64,000 nucleotides of DNA from Isochrysis galbana (Eukaryota > Haptophyta > Isochrysidales > Isochrysidaceae), in NCBI GenBank assembly GCA_018136815.1, contig CM030931.1:4160148-4224147 (forward strand). Reading direction: 5' to 3'. Below the pieces are notes generated by a model. It worked only from the letters and a program-made list of their open reading frames with translations, was not told the DNA's origin and ran no database searches. Positions within the stretch are counted from its first letter, which is position 1. Every line of letters starts with the position of its first letter. The position numbers and the translations under genes are program-made. Positions 8,479 through 19,070 of this stretch are shown piece after piece.

Positions 8479-10529
8479 AGGGCGGTCAAACAGGGCTTTT
8501 TAAGTACTAATATTGGGGGGGGTCGACATTTTTGACCGTGAGCGGAAAGCCCCGGCGAGAGCGCCTCGGAGGGTCTCCCCGCCTTTTCAGAATCCTCGTC
8601 CGAAAAGACGGTGCGAAGTCCCATCGGACCCCCCCCCCTTGCACACGCTCTGGCGGCTCACACGAGCCGAACTAGACGTCGCTCCCACTGAGAGATGTGT
8701 TTCTTTAGTCTAAAAGGTGCCTACACACTTATTAAATTAGGGGTCCGACGCCCCATATTGCCAATAAAGCAAATTTCAAACCCTGGTGCCCCAGCGATGA
8801 CGTCCGCGCATGCACATGCGCACCACACACAGCTCGCACACGGCCCATTAGGCTGTCAGAGGATGCTCCTTGACTGTCCCGACCCTCGCCCCGCAGGATT
8901 CGCCCGGGCTCGCGATTGACGAGGAGCTGGAGCACCAGGACGCCATGGCGCTCGATGCTGCTCGCTGGTCGACAAAAGTTTGTTGGCCGCTGGCGGGACA
9001 GGTGCGCTGCCGATCGCGCCCGCTCTGGCGCAGGTCGACCAGGCCCGTACCTACAATGCCTCTGCCGCCCCAAACGTCAGGTTCCCGACTCGTCTTTCGA
9101 CGCTGTGAGGCAGGGAGAACACCTGCCGCCAATGCTCAACCAGAGCATCGGCGGCAGGTGTTCTCTCTATGTTTTCGTCGGCTCCTCGGATTTTCACGTG
9201 CATCATAGGGCTGGTAGCAATCTAGAAATGTAATTTAAGCTAGCCTGCAGCGTGATCTGCGACGGCGCGACGCGCGCGGCCGAACAGTACTGTGGAATTG
9301 GTAGCTTTTTGTTTGACGTCTAAAGGGAGAATTTTTCTCCGCACGGAGGGCTCGAAAATTGGGCAGAAGGGCGAATTTCGAGCTCTACACCGCCCGTTCT
9401 TTTGGCTACTAGTAGATTCAATATGTAATCTAGCCAAGCACCGGCCTGAAAGCTTCAGGCGTGATGGTTGCGATCGATTTCTGTGGGCAATCGTGTCGTG
9501 AATCACGATTGGACACCGGCTGCTTTGCGCTCATCTCGAGCCAACTTTTGGAATTTTTTGTACACACGGATGACCTCCAAGGCCATTCACGTTCGGAGAC
9601 ACACAGGTCGTGCCCGCCAAGCACGGGCCAGTCAATAGTTCTCCCGTTTTTATAGCACAACATCCCAACATGGAGCACAAAAAGTAGTTTTGTTTTCGCA
9701 TTGACGTGCTGAATTGACGGACAGCCTCGTGTCTTCGAGCGTCTCACGTTCGATTTCGAGAGACAACCCCTCCTTTTCTCTCGATGATTCGACAGTCTCA
9801 TATGGTAAGACTGGTTGGCTACCGAAACATTGGCATTTGGGCATGCTGATGGTCATGTATTGTGCTCATATGTGTCTTGGACTGGTGAAATGAAGACTAA
9901 AATTAGAATTACTAAGGTTATAATTTGGCAAAACTATAATCAAGTTGATCTTTTTCTCCTGCGGCGGCGCGCGATGGCGGCCGCAGCGATGGTCGCTGGC
10001 CTCGCCAGTGGCCTCGCACGCGGCCTGTGGCCGCTCTGGCGAGGGTCTGCGCGGCCAGGAGGCCAGCAGGCACCCGCTCCCACCATGCTGAGGCGGTGCC
10101 GCGCGTGATGGGGCAGCCCATCATGCGCAGCACCGTCATTTTGACGCTTCGCGGCCTGCCGCGCACTGCATACGCGCGAGGGGCTGGCAGTAGATGCCAG
10201 CAGGGGCGAGGTGGAGGGCGCAGGCGACGCGGTGCGCCCGCGCAGGGTTTTGTACTGCCTGCCCGGGGGTAACCGTGCCCGGGGAACGCAGGCGCGCGTC
10301 GCACAGCGCGACCTGTGGTGCACTTATGTGGTCGACGTCGATTTCGCACGAGCGCGAAAACGTTTTTGGGTCTGTGTGTTGAATGGCGTCGAAAATGTGC
10401 ATATTTCTCATTAGATTCTGCCTAATATACCCATTTCCAGTAGCATATCCTAAGATCTCGCGATAAAACCTCAATCTTGACTTAGTGAATTTTCACCCTT
10501 AGAAGTTAAAAGCCCTGTTTGACCGCCCT
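8479..10529. mobile_element. GGGCGGTC-family DNA transposon (2051 bp) with 9-bp target duplication
   Basis: Left end AGGGCGGTCAAACAGGGCTT and right end as its inverted copy (about 24 bp, one gap). A perfect 9-bp direct duplication ATAGCTAAT flanks it (8470-8478, 10530-10538). The left end also carries the family's internal TTTTTGACCGT, forming a subterminal palindrome with CGGTCAAA. Nine-bp duplications fit Mutator-like elements. No transposase is visible. A segment near 8880-8940 matches the captured coding segment in the sister elements at 22.28 and 25.98 kb. A 23-bp-arm hairpin sits at 9115-9165. Confidence 0.85.
9115..9165. repeat. Near-perfect inverted repeat (hairpin)
   Basis: Arms of 23 bp (9115-9137 and 9143-9165; core ACCTGCCGCC / GGCGGCAGGT) with one mismatch and a 5-base loop. 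It lies inside the 8479-10529 transposon, in a gene-free part. It could fold in RNA or extrude as a cruciform. Confidence 0.85.
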
Positions 10530-10538
10530 ATAGCTAAT

Positions 10539-10690
10539 AGGGATGCTAGCTAACAACTAATAAGATCTAATGACGACTGAAACGTTATGTCCAGTTAGCT
10601 AGTGGGGTTGGCTAGGATATAACATTATTTATTACTAATAGGGATGCTAGCTAACAACTAATAAGATCTAATGACTGGACTATTACGCAG
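10539..10690 (+). repeat. Short direct repeats right of the transposon
   Basis: AGGGATGCTAGCTAACAACTAATAAGATCTAATGAC appears as two copies in tandem arrangement (about 10538-10573 and 10640-10675; key blocks GGGATGCTAGC and AAGATCTAATGAC). Between them is the GAAACGTTATGTCC...ATATAACATTATT block also found at 8386-8460. The first GH6 exon begins about 140 bp further on. Confidence 0.7.
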
Positions 10691-10824
10691 TATAAGTTCT
10701 ACTAACCTTGGAATACCGAGTGATATCGAGCGTGCCAGTATAAGTAGTAATGACTAATGACTGGACTGTGTAGATCGATAAAGCCGCCTTGGAATCTATT
10801 CGTTCTAGCCGAGAGTTCATTCCC

Positions 10825-13101
10825 ATGCCTACGCCCGCCACCGGCGCTGACGCCAATCCATTTGGCGCCAATCGGCTCTTCTACGCGAACCCGCAGCTGG
10901 CAGTGGCATGGCGCGGGCTGCGCGATGCCTTACACCTCGATTCATCTGACTCCGCCCTCGAGGCCCGCCTCGAGAACCTGGCGACTGTGCCGTCAGCCTT
11001 CTGGATCGACACCAAGGACAAGATCGTAGGCGCTGACCAACCTGGCACGCTGGAGGCGATCCTCGCAAGTGCGGCTGCGCTGGCCGATCAGAATGATGGG
11101 GTTGCACCTCTGTGCACCTTTGTATGGTATAATCTGCCCAACCGAGACTGCCATGCCAAGGCTTCCTCGGGAGAGATCTGTTGCTCTGGTCGTCTCCCAG
11201 ACGGCCGTTGTGATCTATCTCCGCAGTCTGGTGGATGCCAGGAAGGTCTGCATGAGTACATGACAGAATACGCCGACCCATTCATCGAAGTTCTGACGCG
11301 CTACGTAGCCACGGTCCCTGTCGCCATTGTGCTTGAGCCTGATTCTCTCGCGAACCTAATCACAAATGCTGCCGACCCTCAGTGCGGAGCGGCTACATAT
11401 GAGGCCTACACCAAGGGAATCGAGTATGCTGTTCGCAGACTTTCTGAAGCTGCCCCTTCTGTGTCGCTCTACCTCGACGCAGGTCACGGCGGTTGGCTCG
11501 GCTGGGATGATGACACTAAGAAATATATGAAATTGGTCTGCAATCTTGGTAAGGCAACTGCTTCCTTTCATGTCTAGTGTCGGTTCTCAATGGGTAATGT
11601 ACAACCACATATGTGCCTCCAAGTCATCTGCCTGCGCATCCTTGACCCTTGATTACGTGCTCCCTGCACATTGTGCTTTTACTCTCGACTCAGGGATCAT
11701 GCCGTACCTGCGTGGCTTCTCGACGAATGTGGCCAACTATGACTCTACAGGCACGGTGGCATGCCCTACAGCCGCCTTCTCTTATGGGGAGACCGTAGGA
11801 CACTTTTGCAACTGGGTACAAGCAGCACACCCGTGCTGCCGGTACGATCCATGTGCCCGCGTCAACGAGTATAACTCAGGGCCATCGGAACTCGTGTTTG
11901 CACAGGTATGTGCTTAGATGCAACGGGCTTCGCATGCATAGGGCACGCACTAGTAGAGCCACTTAGATTGCAAGTGTGCCCGGTGCAATCACACATGCAC
12001 CTCCAACGCCGGTCCTACTCTCACAAACGCAGACGCTCCGCAAGCATGCCTTTGAACAATGCTCTGGCGCAACCCCTCACATGATAATTGATACGGCGCG
12101 AAACGGTAATGACGAGGCGCGGTCATCAGACTGTAAGGCATGGTGCAACCTTCGTTCCGCCTTTCTCGGCGACCCGCCCACTGCAAGCACGGCCCTGCCC
12201 GACGTCGTCGACGCATATTTTTGGATCAAAACGCCTGGCGAATCGGATGGCTGCACCGCTTCACTGCCGGAAGGAACGACGTGCCCACGGTTCGATGCCG
12301 ACTGTGCTAAAATCACGAGTATCGGGTCGAGGCTAGATGAGCCACGTGCGCCCGAGGCGGGAGTCTTCTTCACATATCAAGCGCTCCAATTGGCTCAAGG
12401 GGTGCGCTATGCTCGCCTTTTCTTGCAAATGCCTCGAGCCTCGTTTTGGTTCTTGCCACGAGCTTTAAGCAGTCGTGGCTTCGAATGTCCTCGTCATGCG
12501 CATGCAATGGCCTTGCACCCCGTCTGCTCACACACGTTGAGAAGTAGGATTATGCCGGAATTCAAGCACTGCGATTACTTACCGCTTTGCATTTGGTTGC
12601 ATCTCATAGGTGGGGGCTTCTTGGGACTCGGCTCTTTCATCTCCCACTACTCTGCGTGGAATCATCCCTACACTTGGCACCGAAGCTTCAGTGACCAACA
12701 CCTATGGGCCACCTTCTCGTCCACCGCCTCCCGTATTTGAGTTGCCGCCAAACTTAATTCTTCAGCCTACGCCACTTGGAGGTGGGTCAACTGTTGCTGC
12801 GCAGGCCATTGGAGCCAAGAACGCACTCGTCGCAACGATTGTGTTGGGATTGATAGCGTTCGGCCTCGCAGCAACTATCATACTCGTCCTACGACGAGAT
12901 TCGACGCCACACGCCACTGTTAGACGGGGGCCGTGGTGGCGAAGGCTGGGAGACTGGTTGCACTGGGGCAAGGACGAAGAGGGTGCCGCTTTGACGCAGT
13001 TGAGTGCACCTTCCAGAGTAAGGAGAGGGCGTGCCATCGCAGCAGCTCGCGACTCGGAGAATGAGGCCTTGCCGATGCGAGGGAATCGTGATGGGCGATG
13101 A
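10825..13101 (+). CDS. GH6 cellobiohydrolase/endoglucanase-like protein with C-terminal membrane anchor
   Basis: Exons 10825-11548, 11694-11905, 12033-12401 and 12610-13101 join in frame (GT-AG introns of 145, 127 and 208 bp; 598 aa as modelled). GH6 enzymes hydrolyse beta-1,4-glucan with inversion. Seen: NLPNRDC (Asp108, equivalent to the loop Asp before Cys), LEPDSLANL (Asp173, catalytic acid), LDAGHGGWLGW, RGFSTNVANY, and KTPGESDGCT with RFDADCA near the end of the domain. Exon 4 adds a Pro-rich linker, a hydrophobic helix (about residues 507-529) followed by RR, and a basic 70-aa tail, so the enzyme is probably membrane-bound. No signal peptide precedes the catalytic domain and an in-frame stop lies at 10771, so an upstream exon is probably missing or unrecognised. 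The last donor (GTGCGC) is weak. Confidence 0.82.
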
Positions 13102-13309
13102 CGAGGATGCATGGTGCTCTCTGTGTAAGAAAGGATCTGTTGTTGGCCCTTTTCTTGAATCGCGATGTGCGCAGGGAAGTGGATGCATATGGGATGAGTG
13201 ACGAGTAAGGAATGTGCGTATCCTGCAAGAAAGTGATTTGCTGTCTCGCTCCCGCGGTTGTACCCGTTCTGCTTGCGGCTCCGTGACTATCTAACGTATC
13301 GGGCGTGCC

Positions 13310-13650
13310 TTTGTGTTTGTCAATGCTTTTGCGTACCTTGTAAAGTCCTCCCCGAAGTTTAAGAGATCGAGGGCTATGTGATAGAAGGCCTAGCTGACCC
13401 TGTCGAAAGCCTTTTCCCAATCTAGAGCTAGAAGGATACCGGGATCGCGTGATTCGTCTAGGTAGGCTGTAGTGAGTTGAAGTATAGGTGGGTGGCTCTT
13501 CTCCTATGAGTCTCAATGAGTAATGAGGCGTTTGGGTTTGGGTAGCCGAAGCCCAAGTGATCTTTCGAGATTATGTTTCCGATTACTACTTTGAGTCGGT
13601 TGGTGAGTATCTTGGCGAATATTTTGTAGTCACTTTTTGAAGCAATGTCT
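13310..13650 (-). pseudogene. Decayed LINE-type reverse transcriptase fragment
   Basis: Read leftward, the DNA encodes SDYKIFAKILTNRLKVV (LINE RT region preceding the palm) and, after a stop/frameshift, ILLALDWEKAFDRVS followed by LLNFGEDF. These are hallmarks of L1/CR1-like non-LTR reverse transcriptases. Stops and frameshifts show it is dead. Only about 110 codons remain; no endonuclease is visible. Confidence 0.75.
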
Positions 13651-13794
13651 ATAGTTTCTAGGATCTCTGTATGAACATCTGAGAAGGTTCATACTACTTC
13701 CGCTAGCGCTAGCTAAAAAAAATATCTGAAGATTCAGATTCAGGGCTACACACCTATCGCTAATCAGGTATATGTTACCCCCCAGGAGCCAACG

Positions 13795-14107
13795 CCCCCC
13801 AAGAGCTCTCGGGGGCCCCCGAGAGCTATCAGGGGGAAATTTTCTCCCGATCGCCAACAGCCCCACCGAGAGCTACCGGGGGACCGAGAAGCAAATCCCC
13901 CGAGAGCTATTGGGAGATTTTACCTCCCCCGGGGAGCTATCGCGTTTTAAGGTCGGCCCCCAATAGCTATCGGGGGCGAAAGGCGGCCCCCGATAGCTAT
14001 TGGGGGGGAAACGACGGGCGCAAATAGCTATTGGGGGAAAACGACGGGCGCCGATAGCTATCGGGGGGCGGGCTGTCCTCGAGCCCCCAGGCGCTATTCC
14101 CCCCCGT
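13795..14107. repeat. Array of 20-bp palindromes centred on AGCT
   Basis: Nine to ten units of the type CCCCCGATAGCTATCGGGGG (variants with GAGAGCTAT or AATAGCTAT) occur at about 13795, 13817, 13862, 13898, 13926, 13957, 13987, 14019 and 14049, with a decayed last unit near 14084. In the second half the centres are about 30 bp apart and spacers share ACGACGGGCG. Each unit can form a hairpin or bind a symmetric protein. Confidence 0.85.
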
Positions 14108-15095
14108 AAGCTGTCAGGATGATGGTCCCATTTCGCTAGCAGTCACCTCGTACTCTGTCTCTGTTCATACCTCAATCTTACGGTGCTGTTACGATGAATC
14201 TTATGGTCGTTCTTATGGCGGTGCCTTGCGACCTTTCGACACTACAACGAAATTCTCGTCGGTGAGAGTATGGAGACAAGGGTGTTTATGGAAGAAAACG
14301 CTGGAGGCAACTCACCCAGGAAGAAGGGAACAGAGACAGAACAGGGGACCGACGCGTCTCTTGCCTCTTCTCTCCTCAGAGCCCCATACGCAGGCTGTGG
14401 CTGTGGGCTGTTTTTGGCCTTTCTAGAAACACGGGAACCTCGCAAACACGGCATGCTGTTAGGGAGGGCGTTTGAAATAGTGAAAAATGGGTTGTTTTTG
14501 GCGCCTCTGCGGCCTCCATACACCATACAAACACGGCAACCCCGTGATTACCATGTAGGGTGGGGTGGGGTGCGTGGTGGCGGTGGGACTAGGGTTGGGG
14601 TACGGGGGCGGGGGCGCGGGGCGCGGGGGCGGTGTGTGTGGGTCGATGGGTATTATTATTGGTGTTGGGTGAGTGAGGAGTGAGGTGGGGGTGGGGGTTG
14701 GGATGGGGATACGACAGACCCCAACCCTAGGCCCTGGCCCTAACGCTAACGAAATAAATCGTAAGTCGGTCGGCCATTTCCATCTCCATCTGACAGACGG
14801 TCTGACGGTCTGACGGTCTGACGGTCACCGTCAGGACCAACTGAGTCAGGTCGTCCAATTGGCCAGGCATCTATCCACCATCTCCAACATCAGGTCTGAC
14901 GTGCCAACTAGGGCCGCTGCTGCTCCGCCGCGAGAACCGCGCCATCCACGCTGAGGCCGCACGAGGTGGCGCGACGACAGACGCGACGGGGAACGCCCCC
15001 CCCCCCCGGGGCTGTTGGCTGTGCGCGCGACAGCGTGGCGTGGGGAGCCGACCACGGGCCCAAATCTGGCTTTGCCCGAGTGGCTCGGCTCGGCC

Positions 15096-15405
15096 AGCCG
15101 CACTCCCCCCCTCTCTCCCCCCTTCCCCTCCCCTCCCTCGCCCTCCCCCCCCCCCCCCTCCCCCGCTCCGCCCCCGCCCGCGCGCGCGTCTATCCCCCCC
15201 GCCCGCCTCCCCCCCCCCCCCGCCTCTCCCGCGCAACTCTCTCTCTTCCTCTCTCCCCGCCCCACTCTTCCCTCTCTCCTCCTGGCTATCTCTCCTGTCT
15301 CTGCCCCTCCTCCCCCTCCCTTTCCCCCCTCCCACACTCTCTCTCTCTCCCCCCCCCCCCTCCCCCCCCCCTCCCCCCCCCCCTCTCTCCCTCTCTGCCG
15401 CAGGC
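15096..15405 (+). repeat. Polypyrimidine tract (C/T) upstream of ANP32-like gene
   Basis: About 310 bp are almost entirely C and T on the plus strand, with C runs up to 13. It ends 200 bp before the ATG at 15606. It is probably part of the promoter/leader region, as other genes here also have CT-rich leaders. Confidence 0.75.
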
Positions 15406-15605
15406 CGTCAGGGCGTCGCACGGATCGCCGCCACCGCCTCGGGCCGCACACGGCCTCAACACAGGCGAGCGCGCAGGGGTCAATCGCGACAGCGCAACAC
15501 CGCGCACATTGAGTGAATTCTGACGCGCCACCTCCCTCCGCGCAGGTCTGAATCCTCCTCCCTCCTTCCCCTCTTTCTCCATCCCCTTACTCTCCTCTCT
15601 GTCCG

Positions 15606-16612
15606 ATGAGCCTCGAGGCAGCCATCGCGCAGAAGACCGAGGGCAGGCCAGTCCAGGAGGTGACGGAGCTGGTTCTTGACCAATGCAAAACGAGCAAGGT
15701 GACTGGACTGAGTAAGTTCATGAACCTCAAAGTCCTCCAGCTCAACGACTGTGGACTGACCTCACTCGAGGATTTCCCGACACTCCCCGGCTTGAAGAGG
15801 CTCGAGCTGTCCGACAACAACCTCTCAGAAGGCCTTGAGGCACTTCAGGACGCGGCACTGGTGCAGCTGCGCGTTCTCGTCCTGGCAGGCAATAAATTTG
15901 CACAAGTTGACAGTCTTGAGGCTCTGGTGCGTCGCAATGCTGCCCACCCTTGTCGTTGGGGTACAGTGTGCATGGTGGAACACCTAGCTTAGGAGGGACT
16001 GTTCCTCATTGCCCAATCCCGCTACACGGCGGCAGGCGGCACTCCCGAATCTCCGTGAGCTCGATATGTTTGGCTGTCCTCTGACCGAAAGCGACGACTA
16101 TCGCGAGGCCGTCTTCAACATGTTACCCAATCTCAAATATCTCGATGGCCAAGACCACGACGGGAACGAGAAGCCAGATGACGATGACGACGAAGATGAC
16201 GAAGACTCTGGCGAGGAGGACGGGGAGGAGGAGGAAGATGGCGACTCATTGTTGGAAGATTCTGAGCAAGAGGGGCTCGGTGAGTTTTTTCGCTGCGTTG
16301 CATCCCGCACTGCTCAGCACTGTTCAGCCCCTGTTCCTAGAGACGTACACATTATCACTCACTTGCCTTGTGTCCTATCGCACAGGTGACGAAGAAGATG
16401 ACGACGTTGGCGACAGTGAGCTCGGTGAGGAAGACGGTGGCGAGGACGACGACGACTTCGGCGAGGAGGGAGGTGAGGACGGCGGTGAGGACGGCCAGTC
16501 CGAGCTTGGTGAGGAGGACGGTGAAGAGGGTGAGTCTGATCTCGGTGATGATGCGGCTTCGGAGTCGGGAGATGCGTCTGTGGATGGTGGCACGAAGCGA
16601 CAGCGAAGGTGA
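15606..16612 (+). CDS. ANP32-family acidic leucine-rich nuclear phosphoprotein
   Basis: Exons 15606-15926, 16036-16279 and 16386-16612 (introns 109 and 106 bp, GT-AG) encode 263 aa. ANP32 proteins are nuclear LRR proteins that bind histones and phosphatase 2A and act in chromatin and mRNA export. Seen: LRRs in residues 15-105 (LKVLQLNDCGLTSLEDF, LKRLELSDNNLSEGLE), the family LRR cap YREAVFNMLPNLKYLDGQD, then a long Asp/Glu tail interrupted by Gly/Ser from about residue 145, ending in the basic TKRQRR nuclear-localisation-like sequence. The second exon starts ALPNLRELDMFGCPLT, restoring the LRR rhythm across the splice. ATG is preceded by a CT-rich leader. Confidence 0.9.
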
Positions 16613-17041
16613 CCGCCGTTGCTATCAGAGGCTTGCGCGTAGTCTTCGCCCGCCCCTTTCCATAGAACATTGCGGCTCCAGGTGCGCATGTCGACGATCC
16701 TAGACGACCCTAGTTGACTGGTAAGCTAATGGGCAAGGAGGGGCCTGTGATCACTAGTGCCAATACCTCGACTGGTTGGGCACGTGTGCGTGAGATGTGG
16801 TGGTCACGTGATGAAGACTGGAGCTCAGAATGCGAATATTTTGTTAATCGTGGCGTTTGAAATTCTTGCCAAAATTGCCCATGTCGCACGTAGAGTGTGT
16901 GATGGTTGCACGCTCAAAGGCGCTATGCGATATGCGATGGTGTGGTGCATGTGCATGTGCGCGCAGTGGTGGCCTAGGGGCGGCAGTCAAGCGTTCTAGC
17001 GAGGGGCCGCGTACCCTTACACAAATGAGACGATCTAGCTC

Positions 17042-17445
17042 CTAGATTCGGACCACGCTCACGCGCAACGGCATCCTGCGCCTCCCGCCCTCTTCCCTCT
17101 TCCCTCTTCCCCCATCCCCTTGTGTGCAACGCGCGGAAAAACTGACCATCAACGCCGCTCGGGCGAGCTGGACGGCGTCGAGGACGTCGACGTCGACGTC
17201 GACGCGGACTGCGGGAAGGGCCACATCGGCACCCGGACCATCGGATGCGCAAAGTAGGCGAGCTCCTTGCGCAGCGTCTCCAGCCTGGACGGAGCGCGTC
17301 TCGGCGCGTGCGACGAGCGCGCGGTGCCGTCGGAACACCTCGAAGTGGTTCCGGCACAGCTCGCGCGCCTCCTTGCGCAGCCGCTGCACGTCGGCGCGCG
17401 TGCGCGCGAAACCGCCGGACAAGCAGTCGCAGCCGCCCGAGAGGC
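17042..17445 (-). CDS. Unrecognised open frame, possible exon
   Basis: The frame encodes a basic, Arg-rich helical segment (LSGGFARTRADVQRL, ARELCRNHFEVFRR) followed by a Val/Asp-rich stretch. No ATG starts it, it abuts an A/T-rich break at 17460, and I recognise no family. It might be an exon of an unknown gene or transposon-borne coding DNA; equally it could be spurious in GC-rich sequence. Confidence 0.2.
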
Positions 17446-17914
17446 TGATGCAACCTCAGGGTGGTTATTTTTTTGACAAATTCCCCCATGAAACTGATGA
17501 TATAACAAAATTTACGGACAATACACCCCCCTTCCCCCCCCCCCTCCCCCCCCCCCCCCCCCGCCGCTGGTGCGCGCAATCGACAGCCTTCAGAGCGCGC
17601 AGGCAAGGCTCGGCTGGGCTGCGATCGTCTCATCAAGGACCTACCTACATGTGGCCGACGCTCAATGCGCCACCGTGACGGACTGGGCTCGATCTCAAAC
17701 ATGTCGTTCTCACGCGCAGCATCCATAAGCGGAGTGTATTATTCATTTTCCTGCGGCGACGTGCACAGGAGTTAGGACTCGATTTGCAGCTTGTTGCAGA
17801 AAGTGTTGGCGGCCGACCGACTGGTAGGCACGCAGGTGCACATCGACCGGCTGGTACGGGGGCCGAATCTGATCCGCCCGCCGCCTCAGCCCCGCCGCCG
17901 CGGCGACACCTTGG

Positions 17915-18075
17915 CCCTTGGCCCCCTCCCTAGGGGGTCCCTCGGGTCCCCCCAGACAGAGGGCACCTGGGGCAGCTCAGGGGGTAGTGGAGGCTGGGGC
18001 AGTGCCCCTGGCCTCCTGGCCTCTCCTGCCTCTCCCTCGCTCGCCTCGCCGGCCGCTTGGGTGCCTTCCTGGCGG
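17915..18075 (+). repeat. Diverged 3' segment of R1 repeat
   Basis: GGCAGCTCAGGGGG...GAGGCTGGGGCAG followed by CTCCTGCCTCTCCCTCGCT matches the blocks at 35695-35765, 45560-45625 and 63670-63735. Confidence 0.6.
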
Positions 18076-19070
18076 CTCGGGTGGTCTGTGGCTCAATGGT
18101 CAGTGGTGCGAGAGGTGAGAGGGGAGTGAGTACGATGAGGGGCCAGTGTGGGCGAATGCGTGCGGCGCGCGGCGCGCGCCCGGCGAGTGTCGGGACAGTT
18201 GTTTGACTGCTCAGCCCCTGCCAGCAGGCGCAAGGGCTGAGGCTGAGGATGGTTGTGCAAGCCCACCTAGAGGGTGTCTGCGATAGAGGATAGAGGGAAG
18301 GGGGCACGAGGCCCAAATTGACCCCTACTTATAAAAGTAGGTTGCACGCAGCGAGAACAAACAAGGGGCAAGGGGGAAAAGGGTTGAAGGGTGCGGAATG
18401 GGTAAGAAAAACGAGGGAGGGGGAGGGGAGCAACCAATAGGCAAAGCGGGCCCGCGCGCACGAAAGGACAGCAGGGGAGACGGATCCCGGAGGGACGACG
18501 AGGGACGCGGAGGGGGCTCGAGCCCTTACAGATGGGAACCGTCAGCGCGCGGGGGCGAAGCAAGCCCACGGGGGGGGGGCAGACCGTGCCGGCCGTCGCC
18601 CCACGGAAGAGAAATGCGTAACGCGTGCAAGAGGCAAAACTTGGAACTTGGCGCAAAGGGACGCACTTGTACTTGTACTTAGCGCGAGAGAGCGCCTACT
18701 TAGGGGTAAGTAAAAGTAAATTCCTTGTGGTGGCTCTACCCCTGCCCGCAACAATATGCATTCCCAAGGGCCAGCACGTGTGGCGAGAGAATCCCAAAAC
18801 AACATACTCGCGCACGCAGCACGCCATACATACGCACGCATATAGTGCGGCGCCGCACTGCAGCCCTTGCTAGCATACCCCACCCACTACGGACTACGGA
18901 TAGACACGAAACTTCATCCACGATAACTTGGGTGCGTAGCCGCACAAAAATAAAATGTCAGCCACTTCCAGTTTGTGTTTGGTGTTCGGACACCGTTGTG
19001 CATGCGCCAAGTTGAGTGCTGATTGTGGAGCGCATCGGCGTGTCACTCTCACCCTGAGTGGCGATACTAC

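Larger units (their letters stand above)
13102..15605. other. Gene-free stretch with LINE debris, palindrome array and polypyrimidine tract
   Basis: No gene is supported. The stretch holds a decayed LINE reverse transcriptase (13310-13650), an array of short palindromes (13795-14107), two related blocks around TGTTTTTGGC at about 14409 and 14492, a small (GACGGTCT)n run near 14797-14826, and a CT-rich tract leading to the ANP32-like gene. Confidence 0.55.
16613..19070. other. Gene-free stretch with repeat fragments
   Basis: No gene can be named. Contents: a minus-strand open frame at 17042-17445 (see separate entry), C tracts at 17520-17563, a diverged R1 3' segment at 17915-18075, a short palindrome CCTACTT-ATA-AAAGTAGG around 18324-18341, and AC/GT-rich DNA to the TKL kinase stop. 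Confidence 0.45.

Noticed and set aside
13795-14107. Palindrome array as a CRISPR-like array
   Set aside because: Spacers are short, variable in length and partly identical, and the genome is eukaryotic.
14725-14755. CCCTAA-like units (AACCCTAGGCCCTGGCCCTAACGCTAACG)
   Set aside because: Only single, imperfect units; no array, so not an interstitial telomere.
14846-15523. Several long Pro/Gly/Arg-rich frames on both strands
   Set aside because: They are translations of the polypyrimidine tract; all six frames stay open because of composition.
18330-18338. TATAAAAG as a promoter
   Set aside because: It is the centre of a short palindrome, and no credible start codon or gene follows.
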